Assembly (NCBI RefSeq): GCF_009617595.1
Contig: NZ_WIXK01000002.1
Span: 124,001-188,000 of the forward strand
Length of the DNA stretch: 64,000 nucleotides
Source: Tritonibacter aquimaris
GTDB lineage: Bacteria; Pseudomonadota; Alphaproteobacteria; Rhodobacterales; Rhodobacteraceae
Direction: 5' to 3'
Shown here: in pieces, positions 19,907 to 28,962 of the stretch
Position numbering within the stretch: the stretch's first letter is position 1
Layout: the number at the start of each line of letters is the position of its first letter
Translations under genes and position numbers: made by a program
The notes under the pieces: generated by a model
The model's database searches: none
The model's input: the letters and a program-made list of their open reading frames with translations, nothing else
Told to the model about the DNA's origin: nothing

Positions 19907-22900
19907 ACACCCGCAATGCAGCCTCTGAGGCACAGTTTCGCGCTGCCCGCCCCGATGCCTCAACCTGGCTATCCGCCAATGCGGGCTCTGGCAAAACCAA
20001 GGTTCTGACTGATCGCGTGGCGCGCCTCTTGCTAAAAGGGGTGCAGCCGCAGCATATCCTTTGCCTGACCTACACCAAAGCCGCCGCCAGCGAGATGCAG
20101 AACCGCCTGTTCAAACGGCTCGGTGAATGGGCAATGTTGTCAGATGCCAAACTGATTGAGGCCCTCACCGACCTTGGGGCCGGCGATGCCGTCAACGAGG
20201 AAGGACTGGCGCAGGCACGTACCTTGTTTGCCCGCGCGATTGAAACGCCGGGTGGTTTGAAAATTCAAACAATCCACTCGTTTTGCGCGGCGCTCCTGCG
20301 CCGTTTCCCACTCGAAGCAAAGGTCAGCCCGCAGTTTTCCGAAATGGAAGATCGCGCCATTGCCTTGTTGCAGGCGGAAATCGTCGAAAGCTTTGCCGAT
20401 GGGGCTGAAGCGCAGCTGATTGAGGCGCTTGCCCCCCATGTAAGTGACGGTGATTTTTCCTCGCTCACCAGCGCCGTTGCGCACAAACGCCAGCATTTTG
20501 AAACGCCATTGTCACGTGCTGATCTATGTGCGCTGTTTGATCTACCAGAAGGCTATGATCACGCGGCGCTTCTGGCGGATGTGTTCATTGGCGGCGAAGA
20601 AGAGCTGTTAGAGCGTTTGATCGAAGTGCTGAACACTGGCGGCGCAAATGACCAAAAGGCTGCGGCAAAGCTAAGCACGATAAAATCCGTCGAACTATCG
20701 GTTTTATCCTTGTTAGAGAGTGTTTTCCTAACCGGAGCCAGTGCCAAAGAGCCATTCAGCGCCAAAGTCGGCAGTTTTCCCACCAAAAAACTACGGGTTG
20801 AGCATCCAGATCTTATGAGCCGAGTGGAGCCGTTTATGTTGCGGGTAGAAGATGCGCGCAGCAAACGATTGGCCCTCGCAGCGGTGCAGAAAACGCATCT
20901 TCTGCATCAATTCGCGGCGCTATTTCTGCCCGAATATGAGCGGCGCAAACAGTTGCGCGGCTGGCTCGATTTTGACGATCTCGTGCTTAAGGCCCGCCAG
21001 TTGCTCAATGATCCCGCTGTGGCCGCATGGGTGCTATATCGATTGGACGGCGGCATCGATCATATCCTTGTCGATGAGGCACAAGACACCAGCCCGGTAC
21101 AATGGGATGTGGTGGAAAAACTCGCACAGGAATTTACTGCGGGTGAAGGCGCGCGCTCACAAGTGGAGCGCACGATCTTTGTTGTGGGCGATATGAAACA
21201 GTCGATCTACTCCTTCCAAGGGGCTGATCCGGACGCGTTCTTGCGGATGCAGCAGGAGTTTGGCCACCGCCTGTCTGAGGTGGGATCGCAGCTGCAAACC
21301 ACATCGCTTGAATATTCCTTCCGTTCCTCTGCTGCGATCCTTGGATTGGTGGATGAGATTTTTCAGGGCAACACCGGTGCGGGCTTTCAAAAAGATGCAC
21401 TGCACCGCGCGTTCAAAACTGACTTGCCGGGGCGGGTTGATATTTGGCCCGTGGTTGAAAAGGTCACAGACGACGAAGATCAGGATTGGACCGATCCGGT
21501 TGATCGCCCCGGAAAACGCCACCATACGGTGATCCTTGCAGAAAATATCGCTCGTGAAATCAAACGGATGATCGATGATCGCGAGACCATCCCCTGTGAT
21601 GGCACCGAACGGGGAAGTTTTGCGCGCCGTCCGGTTGAGCCCGGCGATTTTCTCATCCTGGTGCAACGCCGATCAGAGCTGTTTTCCGAAATCATCCGTG
21701 CCTGTAAGGCCGCTGATCTGCCAATTGCCGGCGCCGACCGGTTAAAAGTTGGTGCGGAACTGGCGGTAAAAGACATCGCGGCGCTGCTTTCGTTTCTGGC
21801 GACACCTGAAGACTCGCTCTCGTTGGCTGCAGCTTTGAAATCGCCGCTGTTTGGCTGGAGTGAGCAACAGCTCTTTGACCTCGCGCACCGACGCGACACG
21901 CCATATCTTTGGACGGCTTTGCGCGGGCGCGCAGATGAGTTTCCCGAAACGCTTGCAGTCCTAAATGATCTGCGCGATCAGACCGATTTCTTACGCCCCT
22001 TTGATCTTATTGAGCGCATTCTGACGCGCCATGATGGACGCAGACACCTGCTTGGTCGTCTTGGCATCGAGGCAGAAGATGGGATCAACGCGCTTTTGTC
22101 ACAGGCGCTTTCCTATGAGCGCAGCGAAGTGCCCAGCCTCACCGGTTTTCTCACCTGGATGCAGGCGGATGATTTGGAAATCAAACGTCAGATGGGCGCA
22201 GTTGGTAATATGGTCCGGGTGATGTCGGTGCATGGTTCCAAAGGGTTGGAAGCCCCGATTGTAATCTTACCAGATACGGCAAAACGCCAGGCCCCCCGGG
22301 ATGATGAAATCCTTCTGGCCCAAAATACGCCTGTGTGGAAACTGCCCAAGGAGCAGATGCCACAAGCAATGCGTTCAGCACGCGATGCCGCGCAGGAGAA
22401 GCTCACCAATGAACGGCTCCGCCTGCTATATGTGGCTCTAACTCGGGCGGAAAAATGGTTAATCGTAGCCGCCGCCGGCGATCTCTCAAAAGAGGGAGAC
22501 AGCTGGTACCAGCTTGTTGAAGCCGCAGCGCGTGCACGTGGTGCCACGGAAAATGGCGAACAAGGCCTGCGGCTGAGCCATGGTGATTGGGAGGGGCTGG
22601 AGCTAATTTCCCCAACCACGCACGAAGAAACCACCCTGCCCTTGCCAGGTGTTTTCACCCAATCTGCCCCAGATTATCACCCGCCAACCGCAACGATCAG
22701 CCCCTCGGATCTTGGGGGCGCAAAGGCGCTATTTGGCGAACAGGGATTGGATGAAGAGGCCGCCAAGGCACGCGGCTCGGCACTCCACCTTTTGCTTGAG
22801 CACCTTCCAGATACCGCACCAGAAAACTGGGACGCTTTGGCGCATCGCTTGATTGGAGATCGCGATGACCTGGACGAGCTGTTGGCAGAGGCGCGCAACG

Positions 22901-23250
22901 TGGTCACGGCGCCAGAATTGGCACAGATCTTTGCCCCTGACACTTTGGCCGAAGTTCCGATGAGTGCTAATTTTTCTGGTCGACGCATGTACGGGATTAT
23001 CGACCGGATTGTGATCCAGGATGACTGCATTCTGGCAGTGGATTTCAAATCAAACGCGGTGGTTCCAACGACAGCATCGCAATGCCCTGAAGGAATTTTG
23101 CGGCAGATGGCAGCCTATGCGCATGGGCTGCGGCAAATCTATCCGGATCATAAAATTGAAACCGCGATCCTCTGGACGCGTGATGCCAAACTCATGAGAC
23201 TTCCACACGATCTTGTGTCAGAACCCCAGTTCCAGCCTCTGGAACCTTGA
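19903..23250 (+). CDS. addA: Double-strand break repair helicase-nuclease AddA
   Basis: The 1115-residue UvrD/RecB-family helicase has Walker A SANAGSGKTKVLTDR at about residues 24-38, motif Ia LCLTYTKAAASEM, Walker B ILVDEAQDTSPVQW, VVGDMKQSIYSFQGA, and motif VI RLLYVALTRAEKW. A C-terminal PDDEXK nuclease has AVDFKSNAVVP near residue 1050. With AddB it processes double-strand ends. I chose ATG 19903, which overlaps the addB stop; the in-frame extension to 19864 lacks support. trxA begins 60 bases downstream with its own likely promoter. Confidence 0.96.
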   Translation: MNTRNAASEAQFRAARPDASTWLSANAGSGKTKVLTDRVARLLLKGVQPQHILCLTYTKAAASEMQNRLFKRLGEWAMLSDAKLIEALTDLGAGDAVNEEGLAQARTLFARAIETPGGLKIQTIHSFCAALLRRFPLEAKVSPQFSEMEDRAIALLQAEIVESFADGAEAQLIEALAPHVSDGDFSSLTSAVAHKRQHFETPLSRADLCALFDLPEGYDHAALLADVFIGGEEELLERLIEVLNTGGANDQKAAAKLSTIKSVELSVLSLLESVFLTGASAKEPFSAKVGSFPTKKLRVEHPDLMSRVEPFMLRVEDARSKRLALAAVQKTHLLHQFAALFLPEYERRKQLRGWLDFDDLVLKARQLLNDPAVAAWVLYRLDGGIDHILVDEAQDTSPVQWDVVEKLAQEFTAGEGARSQVERTIFVVGDMKQSIYSFQGADPDAFLRMQQEFGHRLSEVGSQLQTTSLEYSFRSSAAILGLVDEIFQGNTGAGFQKDALHRAFKTDLPGRVDIWPVVEKVTDDEDQDWTDPVDRPGKRHHTVILAENIAREIKRMIDDRETIPCDGTERGSFARRPVEPGDFLILVQRRSELFSEIIRACKAADLPIAGADRLKVGAELAVKDIAALLSFLATPEDSLSLAAALKSPLFGWSEQQLFDLAHRRDTPYLWTALRGRADEFPETLAVLNDLRDQTDFLRPFDLIERILTRHDGRRHLLGRLGIEAEDGINALLSQALSYERSEVPSLTGFLTWMQADDLEIKRQMGAVGNMVRVMSVHGSKGLEAPIVILPDTAKRQAPRDDEILLAQNTPVWKLPKEQMPQAMRSARDAAQEKLTNERLRLLYVALTRAEKWLIVAAAGDLSKEGDSWYQLVEAAARARGATENGEQGLRLSHGDWEGLELISPTTHEETTLPLPGVFTQSAPDYHPPTATISPSDLGGAKALFGEQGLDEEAAKARGSALHLLLEHLPDTAPENWDALAHRLIGDRDDLDELLAEARNVVTAPELAQIFAPDTLAEVPMSANFSGRRMYGIIDRIVIQDDCILAVDFKSNAVVPTTASQCPEGILRQMAAYAHGLRQIYPDHKIETAILWTRDAKLMRLPHDLVSEPQFQPLEP

Positions 23251-23275
23251 CGATCTGGGGCGCGCTACCTAGGTT
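23247..23275 (+). promoter_or_regulatory. Possible sigma-70 type promoter of trxA
   Basis: TTGACG and TAGGTT are spaced by exactly 17 bases. The -35 box overlaps the addA stop codon, and the -10 is 36 bases before the trxA ATG. The -10 box matches the E. coli consensus at only about half its positions, so the call is tentative. Confidence 0.4.
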
Positions 23276-23310
23276 CCAGTTTCAGTTGCCAACTCTCAGG
23301 AGACAATCCT

Positions 23311-23631
23311 ATGTCGACCGTTGCCGTAACCGACGCAACCTTTGATGCCGAAGTTAAAAACTCTGATGTGCCCGTAGTGGTAGATTTCTGGGCCGAATGG
23401 TGCGGCCCCTGTAAACAAATTGGTCCGGCTCTCGAAGAGCTGGCAGCCGAATACGATGGCAAGGTGAAAATTGCCAAAGTAGATGTAGACAGCAACCCGA
23501 ACGCTGCCGCCGCAATGGGCGTGCGTGGCATTCCTGCGCTGTTCATCTTCAAAGACGGCCAGGTTGTATCCAACCGCGCCGGCGCAGCACCCAAAGCTGC
23601 TCTGCAAAGCTGGATCGACGAATCCATCTAA
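23311..23631 (+). CDS. trxA: Thioredoxin 1
   Basis: The 106-residue cytosolic thioredoxin has the active site WCGPC with cysteines at 31 and 34, the buried Asp in VVDFWAEW, and the cis-proline loop VRGIPAL. It is reduced by thioredoxin reductase and serves ribonucleotide reductase, methionine sulfoxide reductases and others. AGGAGA lies eight bases before the ATG. A terminator follows within about 25 bases, so it is probably transcribed alone or as the last gene of the addBA run. Confidence 0.98.
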   Translation: MSTVAVTDATFDAEVKNSDVPVVVDFWAEWCGPCKQIGPALEELAAEYDGKVKIAKVDVDSNPNAAAAMGVRGIPALFIFKDGQVVSNRAGAAPKAALQSWIDESI

Positions 23632-23655
23632 GTTTTGCAACAATGATCGGAATTC

Positions 23656-23680
23656 AGGGCGTCTCTTGGCGCCCTTTTTC
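23656..23680 (+). terminator. Intrinsic terminator of trxA
   Basis: A six-base-pair stem AGGGCG/CGCCCT with an eight-base loop is followed by TTTTC on the plus strand, beginning 24 bases after the trxA stop. Confidence 0.85.
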
Positions 23681-23700
23681 TTTGCCCAGTCCTAAGGCTA

Positions 23701-23734
23701 GGCAAAATAAAAGCCGCCTCAAAATGGGCGGCTT
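23701..23734 (-). terminator. Intrinsic terminator of the DUF1127 gene
   Basis: An eight-base-pair stem (23711-23718 AAGCCGCC with 23727-23734) is followed on the minus strand by TTTATTTTGCC. It lies just past the DUF1127 stop. The plus strand also has a T-run a few bases beyond (23740-23745), so it may back up the trxA terminator. Confidence 0.75.
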
Positions 23735-23755
23735 GAAGATTTTTTGAAATCTTTC

Positions 23756-23950
23756 TTACAGATCGTAAAGATCTGCGCGGCACAGTCCAACGTCATCAAG
23801 CTGTCTGTCGCTCAGACGAGAAAGTTCTTTACGCGTAATGCGTTTCTGGTTCCAGCGGATCACTGCTTTTTCCGCAGCGATTACTGTATCTACCACACGG
23901 AGAATAGAGACTGCTCCGAGCGGCGCGTGTGTATTGCTAATAGTAGCCAT
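23756..23950 (-). CDS. DUF1127 (YjiS-like) small protein
   Basis: The 64-residue protein has the DUF1127 core: an Arg-rich amphipathic segment (IRWNQKRITRKELSRLSDRQLDDVGLCRADLYDL). In alphaproteobacteria such small arginine-rich proteins affect RNA turnover and phosphate or stress responses, but the role of this one is unknown. It starts at ATG 23950 with AAGGAT upstream. It is divergent from hslV across a 276-base gap. Confidence 0.88.
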   Translation of the reverse strand: MATISNTHAPLGAVSILRVVDTVIAAEKAVIRWNQKRITRKELSRLSDRQLDDVGLCRADLYDL

Positions 23951-24171
23951 CAGCGCTGATCCTTATATGAAACAGCCGACCCAGTGTCGGTTGTATCAGC
24001 GCTAGTTATGCGTCGTTCCTGAGTCTCACAATTGCTGATTTTTCAGGCCTGATCTGCACTCATTGCATAACAAATAGACAGTTTATGAATTACCTCAGCC
24101 ATAGAAGTTTGATGTTTCTCCCCTGCAAGCCTCGCTAAATCGCTGATATCCAACCCTCAAACCAGTGCTCT

Positions 24172-24201
24172 CTTGTGCCATAGCAGGTCGCGATCCATAT
24201 A
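24172..24201 (+). promoter_or_regulatory. Possible heat-shock (RpoH) promoter of hslV
   Basis: CTTGTGC and ATCCATATAG with about 16 bases between resemble the RpoH pattern CTTG...CCATNT. The expected transcription start is about 20 bases before the hslV ribosome binding site. HslVU is a classical heat-shock operon, which supports the reading. The match is imperfect, and the remainder of the 23,951-24,226 gap shows no other clear signal to me. Confidence 0.4.
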
Positions 24202-24226
24202 GAGGGCAAGAAAAGCGGAGATAAAC

Positions 24227-24784
24227 ATGGCAGACACGGATTTTCCCGGATGGCACGGGACCACTATCATCGGTGTGAAAAAAGACGGCGAAGTGGTGTT
24301 GGCCGGCGATGGCCAGGTGTCGCTTGGCCAGACCGTGATCAAAGGCAGCGCGCGCAAAGTTCGTCGTCTGTCACCAGGGGGATATGATGTTGTGGCGGGC
24401 TTTGCCGGCTCCACTGCAGATGCATTCACCCTGCTGGAACGGCTCGAAGCAAAGCTTGAGGCGACCCCAGGCCAATTGGCGCGGGCAAGTGTTGAGCTGG
24501 CCAAGGACTGGCGCACCGATAAATACCTGCAAAAACTGGAAGCCATGCTGATCGTGACCGATGGCAGCGATATGTTTGTCATTACCGGTGCTGGTGATGT
24601 GCTGGAGCCAGAGCATGATGTGGCAGCGATTGGTTCCGGTGGGAATTTTGCATTGGCGGCTGCACGGGCCATGATGGACAGCGATAAATCCGCAGAGGCC
24701 GTGGCCCGGGATGCGATGGCGATTGCAGCAGATATTTGCGTTTACACCAATGGCAATCTCACCGTGGAAAGCATTGGAAAATGA
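24227..24784 (+). CDS. hslV: ATP-dependent protease subunit HslV
   Basis: HslV is the N-terminal-threonine peptidase of the HslUV complex that degrades misfolded proteins in the cytosol. The 185-residue precursor has an 11-residue propeptide before HGTTIIG; the catalytic Thr should be residue 12. [17 protein letters not shown] and [17 protein letters not shown] are family motifs. GGAG lies seven bases before ATG 24227. The DUF2157 gene starts within its stop codon (ATGA), separating hslV from its partner hslU. Confidence 0.97.
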   Translation: MADTDFPGWHGTTIIGVKKDGEVVLAGDGQVSLGQTVIKGSARKVRRLSPGGYDVVAGFAGSTADAFTLLERLEAKLEATPGQLARASVELAKDWRTDKYLQKLEAMLIVTDGSDMFVITGAGDVLEPEHDVAAIGSGGNFALAAARAMMDSDKSAEAVARDAMAIAADICVYTNGNLTVESIGK

Positions 24785-25848
24785 TCAATTCTGACGATCT
24801 TCGCGCAGCGGTAGGATCTGGATTGCTGAATGAGGCCCAGGCAGCCTCGCTCAAGGCGCTGGCGGATTCTCGGCGCGGTGCGCGTCAGGATCTATCGGAA
24901 GGCGATGAACCGTTTGAGCTGTTCAAAGGCTTCAACGAGATATTTATCGTTGTTGGCCTGGCAATCCTGACCTCTGGTTGGGTTGGTATCAACAGCATCG
25001 CCTTGGTTGCCACAGCCGGCGATGTCACCGGCCGGATCATCCTGTCTGTGGTGATTGCAGCTGCGGTACTGTGGGGATTATCAGAATATTTCATCCGCAA
25101 ACGCCGAATGGTTGCGCCAGCAATTGCGCTGTCGCTTTTGTTTGCCGCAAACGCCGGGGTCGGCTTTAACGCCTGGCTGGCACAGCCGTTTATGATCGCG
25201 CAGCAAGACTATACGAGCCTTTTGATGCCTATCGCGCTCAGCACTGGTGCGATTTTCATCTATTGGCTGAGGTTCAAAGTCCCCTTTGCCATGGCCTTGA
25301 TCGCGTTTGGCATCTTTGGCTTTGCATTTCTTGTGGGTGGGCTTCAGGCCGGCAGCGCACCAAGCGATTTCAGCGATCTGTTTCTATTGTCCGCTGCCGG
25401 GCCCTTTGCGTTTATCACCCTAGCGGTGGGTGCATTCGTCTTTGCTGTCGCTATGTGGTTTGACATGAGCGACCCCCATAGGGTTACACGCCGCTCGGCA
25501 CAGGGGTTCTGGCTCCATGTGATTGCCGCGCCGGCACTGGTGAACACTATTGCGCTTAGCTTGCTGCAAAACGACACATCAGTCGCCAACCTGATGTTGC
25601 TGGGGATATTGCTCCTATTTGCTTTTGTAGCGATCCTGATCGATCGTCGTTCGTTCCTAATTGCCGCAATTGGGTATATCGTAACTTTGGCCGCCACTGT
25701 GTTTGAAGGTGACGGCGCCGCGATGATAATCTTTTTGCTGGGCATTTTTCTTGTGGTGCTGGGTGCGTTCTGGACACGTATCCGTGCCGCGCTACTCTCT
25801 CTCGTTTCTGGCGCGATACCGGTTCACCGGTTGCCGCCATCTCACTAA
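24781..25848 (+). CDS. DUF2157 membrane protein between hslV and hslU
   Basis: The 355-residue product has a soluble N-terminal segment typical of DUF2157 ([28 protein letters not shown]) followed by about ten hydrophobic membrane segments. The function of the family is unknown. It overlaps hslV by four bases and precedes hslU by 12 bases, so it must be on the hslVU transcript and would be induced with it. Whether it relates to proteolysis or membrane stress is only an inference. Confidence 0.85.
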   Translation: MINSDDLRAAVGSGLLNEAQAASLKALADSRRGARQDLSEGDEPFELFKGFNEIFIVVGLAILTSGWVGINSIALVATAGDVTGRIILSVVIAAAVLWGLSEYFIRKRRMVAPAIALSLLFAANAGVGFNAWLAQPFMIAQQDYTSLLMPIALSTGAIFIYWLRFKVPFAMALIAFGIFGFAFLVGGLQAGSAPSDFSDLFLLSAAGPFAFITLAVGAFVFAVAMWFDMSDPHRVTRRSAQGFWLHVIAAPALVNTIALSLLQNDTSVANLMLLGILLLFAFVAILIDRRSFLIAAIGYIVTLAATVFEGDGAAMIIFLLGIFLVVLGAFWTRIRAALLSLVSGAIPVHRLPPSH

Positions 25849-25860
25849 GTCAGGAAAACC

Positions 25861-27171
25861 ATGACAGATCTTACGCCTCGTGAAATCGTCTCGGAACTGG
25901 ACCGGTTTATCATCGGTCAAAACGAAGCCAAACGCGCAGTGGCGGTTGCATTGCGTAACCGCTGGCGGCGCAAACAGCTGTCCGATGAAATCCGCGATGA
26001 AGTATATCCCAAAAACATCCTGATGATTGGCCCCACCGGCGTTGGTAAAACCGAAATTTCACGTCGCTTGGCCAAGCTTGCACGCGCGCCTTTTATCAAG
26101 GTCGAAGCAACCAAATTCACCGAAGTGGGCTATGTCGGCCGCGATGTGGAACAGATCGTGCGCGATCTGGTTGATACCGCGATTTTGCAAACCCGCGAGC
26201 TGATGCGCGAAGACGTGCGTGCCAAAGCGCGTAAAGCTGCCGAGGATCGTGTGCTTGCGGCTATTGCCGGCGAGAACGCCCGTGAGAGCACGCTGGAAAT
26301 GTTTCGCAAAAAGCTGCTAACCGGCGAGCTTGATGACAAAGAGATTGAGCTCGATATCGCGGATAGCTCAAATCCGATGGGTGGCATGTTTGAAATTCCG
26401 GGCCAGCCCGGTGCCAATATGGGCATGATGAACATTGGTGATCTGTTCGGCAAAGCCATGGGCGCACGCACCGTGCGCAAAAAAATGACCGTTGCAAACA
26501 GCTATGATGTGTTGATTGAAGAAGAAGCTGACAAAATTCTTGATGATGAAACCGTGACCCGCACGGCGCTGGAGTCAGTTGAACAAAACGGCATCGTGTT
26601 CCTTGATGAAATCGATAAGGTCTGCGCGCGGACCGATGCCCGCGGTGGCGATGTCAGCCGTGAAGGCGTGCAGCGCGACTTGCTGCCGCTGATTGAAGGC
26701 ACCACCGTCAGCACCAAACATGGCCCGATCAAAACCGACCATATCCTGTTTATTGCCTCTGGTGCGTTTCACATCGCAAAACCCTCGGATCTGCTGCCCG
26801 AGCTTCAGGGCCGTCTGCCAATCCGGGTGAACCTGCGCGCGTTGACCGAGGCTGATTTTGTTCGCATCCTCACCGAAACCGATAATGCGCTGACCCGTCA
26901 GTACAGTGCATTGATGGGCACGGAAGAAGTCACTGTGACCTTTACCGATGATGGGATTTCCGCGCTTGCTAAAATGGCGGCTGAGGTGAACCAAAGCGTT
27001 GAAAACATCGGGGCACGCCGACTCTATACTGTAATGGAACGCGTGTTTGAGGAGCTGTCCTTTAGTGCTCCTGATCGCGGCGGTGAGGAAATCACCGTTG
27101 ATGCGAAATTTGTCAGCAACAACTTGGCTGAACTCAGTCGTTCCAGCGATTTGAGCCGCTACGTGCTCTGA
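25861..27171 (+). CDS. hslU: ATP-dependent protease ATPase subunit HslU
   Basis: HslU is the AAA+ unfoldase that feeds substrates to HslV. The 436-residue protein has the N-terminal [19 protein letters not shown], Walker A GPTGVGKT at 57-64, the pore motif region [18 protein letters not shown], the insertion (I) domain in the middle, Walker [11 protein letters not shown], and sensor 2 with [12 protein letters not shown] near the end. AGGAAAACC precedes its ATG. A strong terminator follows 28 bases after its stop. Confidence 0.98.
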   Translation: MTDLTPREIVSELDRFIIGQNEAKRAVAVALRNRWRRKQLSDEIRDEVYPKNILMIGPTGVGKTEISRRLAKLARAPFIKVEATKFTEVGYVGRDVEQIVRDLVDTAILQTRELMREDVRAKARKAAEDRVLAAIAGENARESTLEMFRKKLLTGELDDKEIELDIADSSNPMGGMFEIPGQPGANMGMMNIGDLFGKAMGARTVRKKMTVANSYDVLIEEEADKILDDETVTRTALESVEQNGIVFLDEIDKVCARTDARGGDVSREGVQRDLLPLIEGTTVSTKHGPIKTDHILFIASGAFHIAKPSDLLPELQGRLPIRVNLRALTEADFVRILTETDNALTRQYSALMGTEEVTVTFTDDGISALAKMAAEVNQSVENIGARRLYTVMERVFEELSFSAPDRGGEEITVDAKFVSNNLAELSRSSDLSRYVL

Positions 27172-27199
27172 TTTAAAACCTGATTGTGAAACACTGGAC

Positions 27200-27240
27200 A
27201 TTGACGACAGCGCGGATAGCCTGTCGTCAATTCTGTTTTT
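27200..27240 (+). terminator. Intrinsic terminator of the hslV-DUF2157-hslU operon
   Basis: A perfect 11-bp stem (27200-27210 with 27221-27231) has a 10-base loop and is followed by TCTGTTTTT on the plus strand. The next gene starts 13 bases past the T-run, so its promoter would have to overlap this hairpin, or it depends on read-through. Confidence 0.9.
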
Positions 27241-27252
27241 CGGATTGGGTAC

Positions 27253-28383
27253 ATGCGGCGCAGCTTTTCAGTCATTCTTGGTCTCTGCCTTATGGTTTTG
27301 GCATCATGCGCCCAGGATCGAGACGCGGCACCGCTATTGCATGCCGCAACATCAGTTGGCAGCCAAGAGATTGTCTTTGGCGCAACCAGCCGCAAGGCGA
27401 TGGGATCTGAATTTGGGTTCGAGCGGGCTGAAGCCCTTAGCCTGCTTGAATTGGACGTCTCCATTCCGCCCGATCGGGAAAAAGGGACCCTGTCATTGGG
27501 CGGCGCGACCCCTGATCCGACCACCGACTTTGTGCTTACTTCCCAGACGCTTCATAGTGATGAAAGTTTCAGACGCCGCATCTCTGACGTGCTCAAAAAG
27601 GAACCTGCTCCGCTGCGCGAAATCACCATTTTTGTGCATGGTTTCAACAACACCCATGCAGAAGCCGCATTTCGCACGGCCCAGCTCAAACACGATATCG
27701 AAATACCAGGAGCCACCATTTTCTATTCCTGGCCCAGCCGCGGTGCACCGCTTGGCTATGCCTACGATGAAGACAGCGCCTTGTTTGCCCGAGATGGGCT
27801 TGAACGGCTCCTGCGTCAAACGCGCAAGGCAACTGGTGTTCCGGTGATTATTGTGGCTCATTCGCTTGGTACACAAGTCACCATGGAAACGCTGCGCCAG
27901 ATCGAAATTCAATCACCGGGCTGGTCTAGCCGCAATCTGTCGGCCATCATATTGATGTCGCCGGATCTAGATGTCGACCTGTTCAAAAGCCAGCTTAAGC
28001 GGTTTCAGAGCGTTCCTCAGCCATTTTTGATCTTTGCCAATAGCCGCGATCGGGCTTTGGGGCTTTCGCAACGGCTGCGTGGCACCAATACGCGGGAACG
28101 TCTGGGCAATATCAGATCACTTGAACGGCTCAAAGATCTGCCAGTACAGGTGATCGATACCTCAGATCTCAAACGCAGTCGCGATCTCAATCATTTCCCG
28201 GTTGCCAATTCTCCCGAACTTATTGCGCTTCTCAGACGGTTAAGAACAGCAGCAGACACATTGGATGGTTCGCAAACACATCTCGCACGTCTGTTGCCCG
28301 GACGTTTCAGCAAACTTGGCGGGGCAGTCAGAGTGAAGCTTGAAGACCCCGCGCAGCCGGCAGTGCCCCAATCCTCACCGTGA
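27253..28383 (+). CDS. Alpha/beta hydrolase lipoprotein (DUF900-type)
   Basis: The 376-residue product has a lipoprotein signal peptide with lipobox LASC (Cys 19). The DUF900 hydrolase core contains IFVHGFNNTHAEA, the nucleophile elbow VAHSLGT with Ser near 204, a likely acid in MSPDLDVDLF and the His in RDLNHFPVAN. It is predicted to be an esterase or lipase on the outer or inner membrane, facing the periplasm. The substrate is unknown. It follows the hslU terminator and converges with smr, overlapping by nine bases. Confidence 0.85.
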   Translation: MRRSFSVILGLCLMVLASCAQDRDAAPLLHAATSVGSQEIVFGATSRKAMGSEFGFERAEALSLLELDVSIPPDREKGTLSLGGATPDPTTDFVLTSQTLHSDESFRRRISDVLKKEPAPLREITIFVHGFNNTHAEAAFRTAQLKHDIEIPGATIFYSWPSRGAPLGYAYDEDSALFARDGLERLLRQTRKATGVPVIIVAHSLGTQVTMETLRQIEIQSPGWSSRNLSAIILMSPDLDVDLFKSQLKRFQSVPQPFLIFANSRDRALGLSQRLRGTNTRERLGNIRSLERLKDLPVQVIDTSDLKRSRDLNHFPVANSPELIALLRRLRTAADTLDGSQTHLARLLPGRFSKLGGAVRVKLEDPAQPAVPQSSP

Positions 28384-28962
28384 ACGGCGCAGATAGACGT
28401 AATACGCACCTTCGCCGCCATGTGAAAGATGCGCGGGTGTGACCTGCAGCACAGCCTGCGCCAAAGGCGGTAGCGAAAGCCACTGCGGCACCTTATGGCG
28501 CAAAACCCCACGTGGAATCGGCATGGGCCCAGGCTCATCGCGATGCTTTCCCTTGCCGGTGATCACCAACACCAGCCGCTTTCCAGAAGCCTGCGCCGAC
28601 AGAATAAACCGTGTCAGGGCAGGGTGGGCCGTATCGATGCGCATCCCGTGCAGATCAAGCTTGCCCTCGGGCTTTAATTTGCCGCGCTTCATCCGGCGAA
28701 AAGCTTTTTCATCCATTTGCACACCGCGATCTGACAGCGCACTGGCAATAGAAGGTTTCAGATTGTGTTTCGGTGCCGGAGCCTGAGCCTTAGAGCCAAC
28801 CTCAAACGTTTCCCCCCGAAAGGTAACCGGCTTTTGGGGTTTGGGCTTGGGCAATGATTTTGGATGGGGCGAAGGCGCCACTTCGGGATGCATCCGCTCA
28901 GTCTGTTTGGCGACCTTCTTCCAAAGGTCGATTTCCTCATCCGTTAATTTGCGCCGGGTCAT
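28375..28962 (-). CDS. Smr/MutS2-type domain protein
   Basis: The 195-residue protein has a basic, proline-rich N-terminal half and a C-terminal Smr domain: LDLHGMRIDTA, VLVITGKGKH and HGGEGAYYVYLR. Smr domains are nucleases or nucleic-acid binders; in stand-alone form they cleave or handle RNA or DNA. The ATG at 28962 shares one base with the mltA stop, and the gene is last in tim44-mltA-smr. This pairing with mltA is common among alphaproteobacteria. Confidence 0.92.
   Translation of the reverse strand: MTRRKLTDEEIDLWKKVAKQTERMHPEVAPSPHPKSLPKPKPQKPVTFRGETFEVGSKAQAPAPKHNLKPSIASALSDRGVQMDEKAFRRMKRGKLKPEGKLDLHGMRIDTAHPALTRFILSAQASGKRLVLVITGKGKHRDEPGPMPIPRGVLRHKVPQWLSLPPLAQAVLQVTPAHLSHGGEGAYYVYLRRSR

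Noticed and set aside
27245-27847. A 200-residue open frame overlapping the lipoprotein hydrolase
   Set aside because: It is in another frame of a gene with a clear lipobox and catalytic motifs, and it has no domain of its own.
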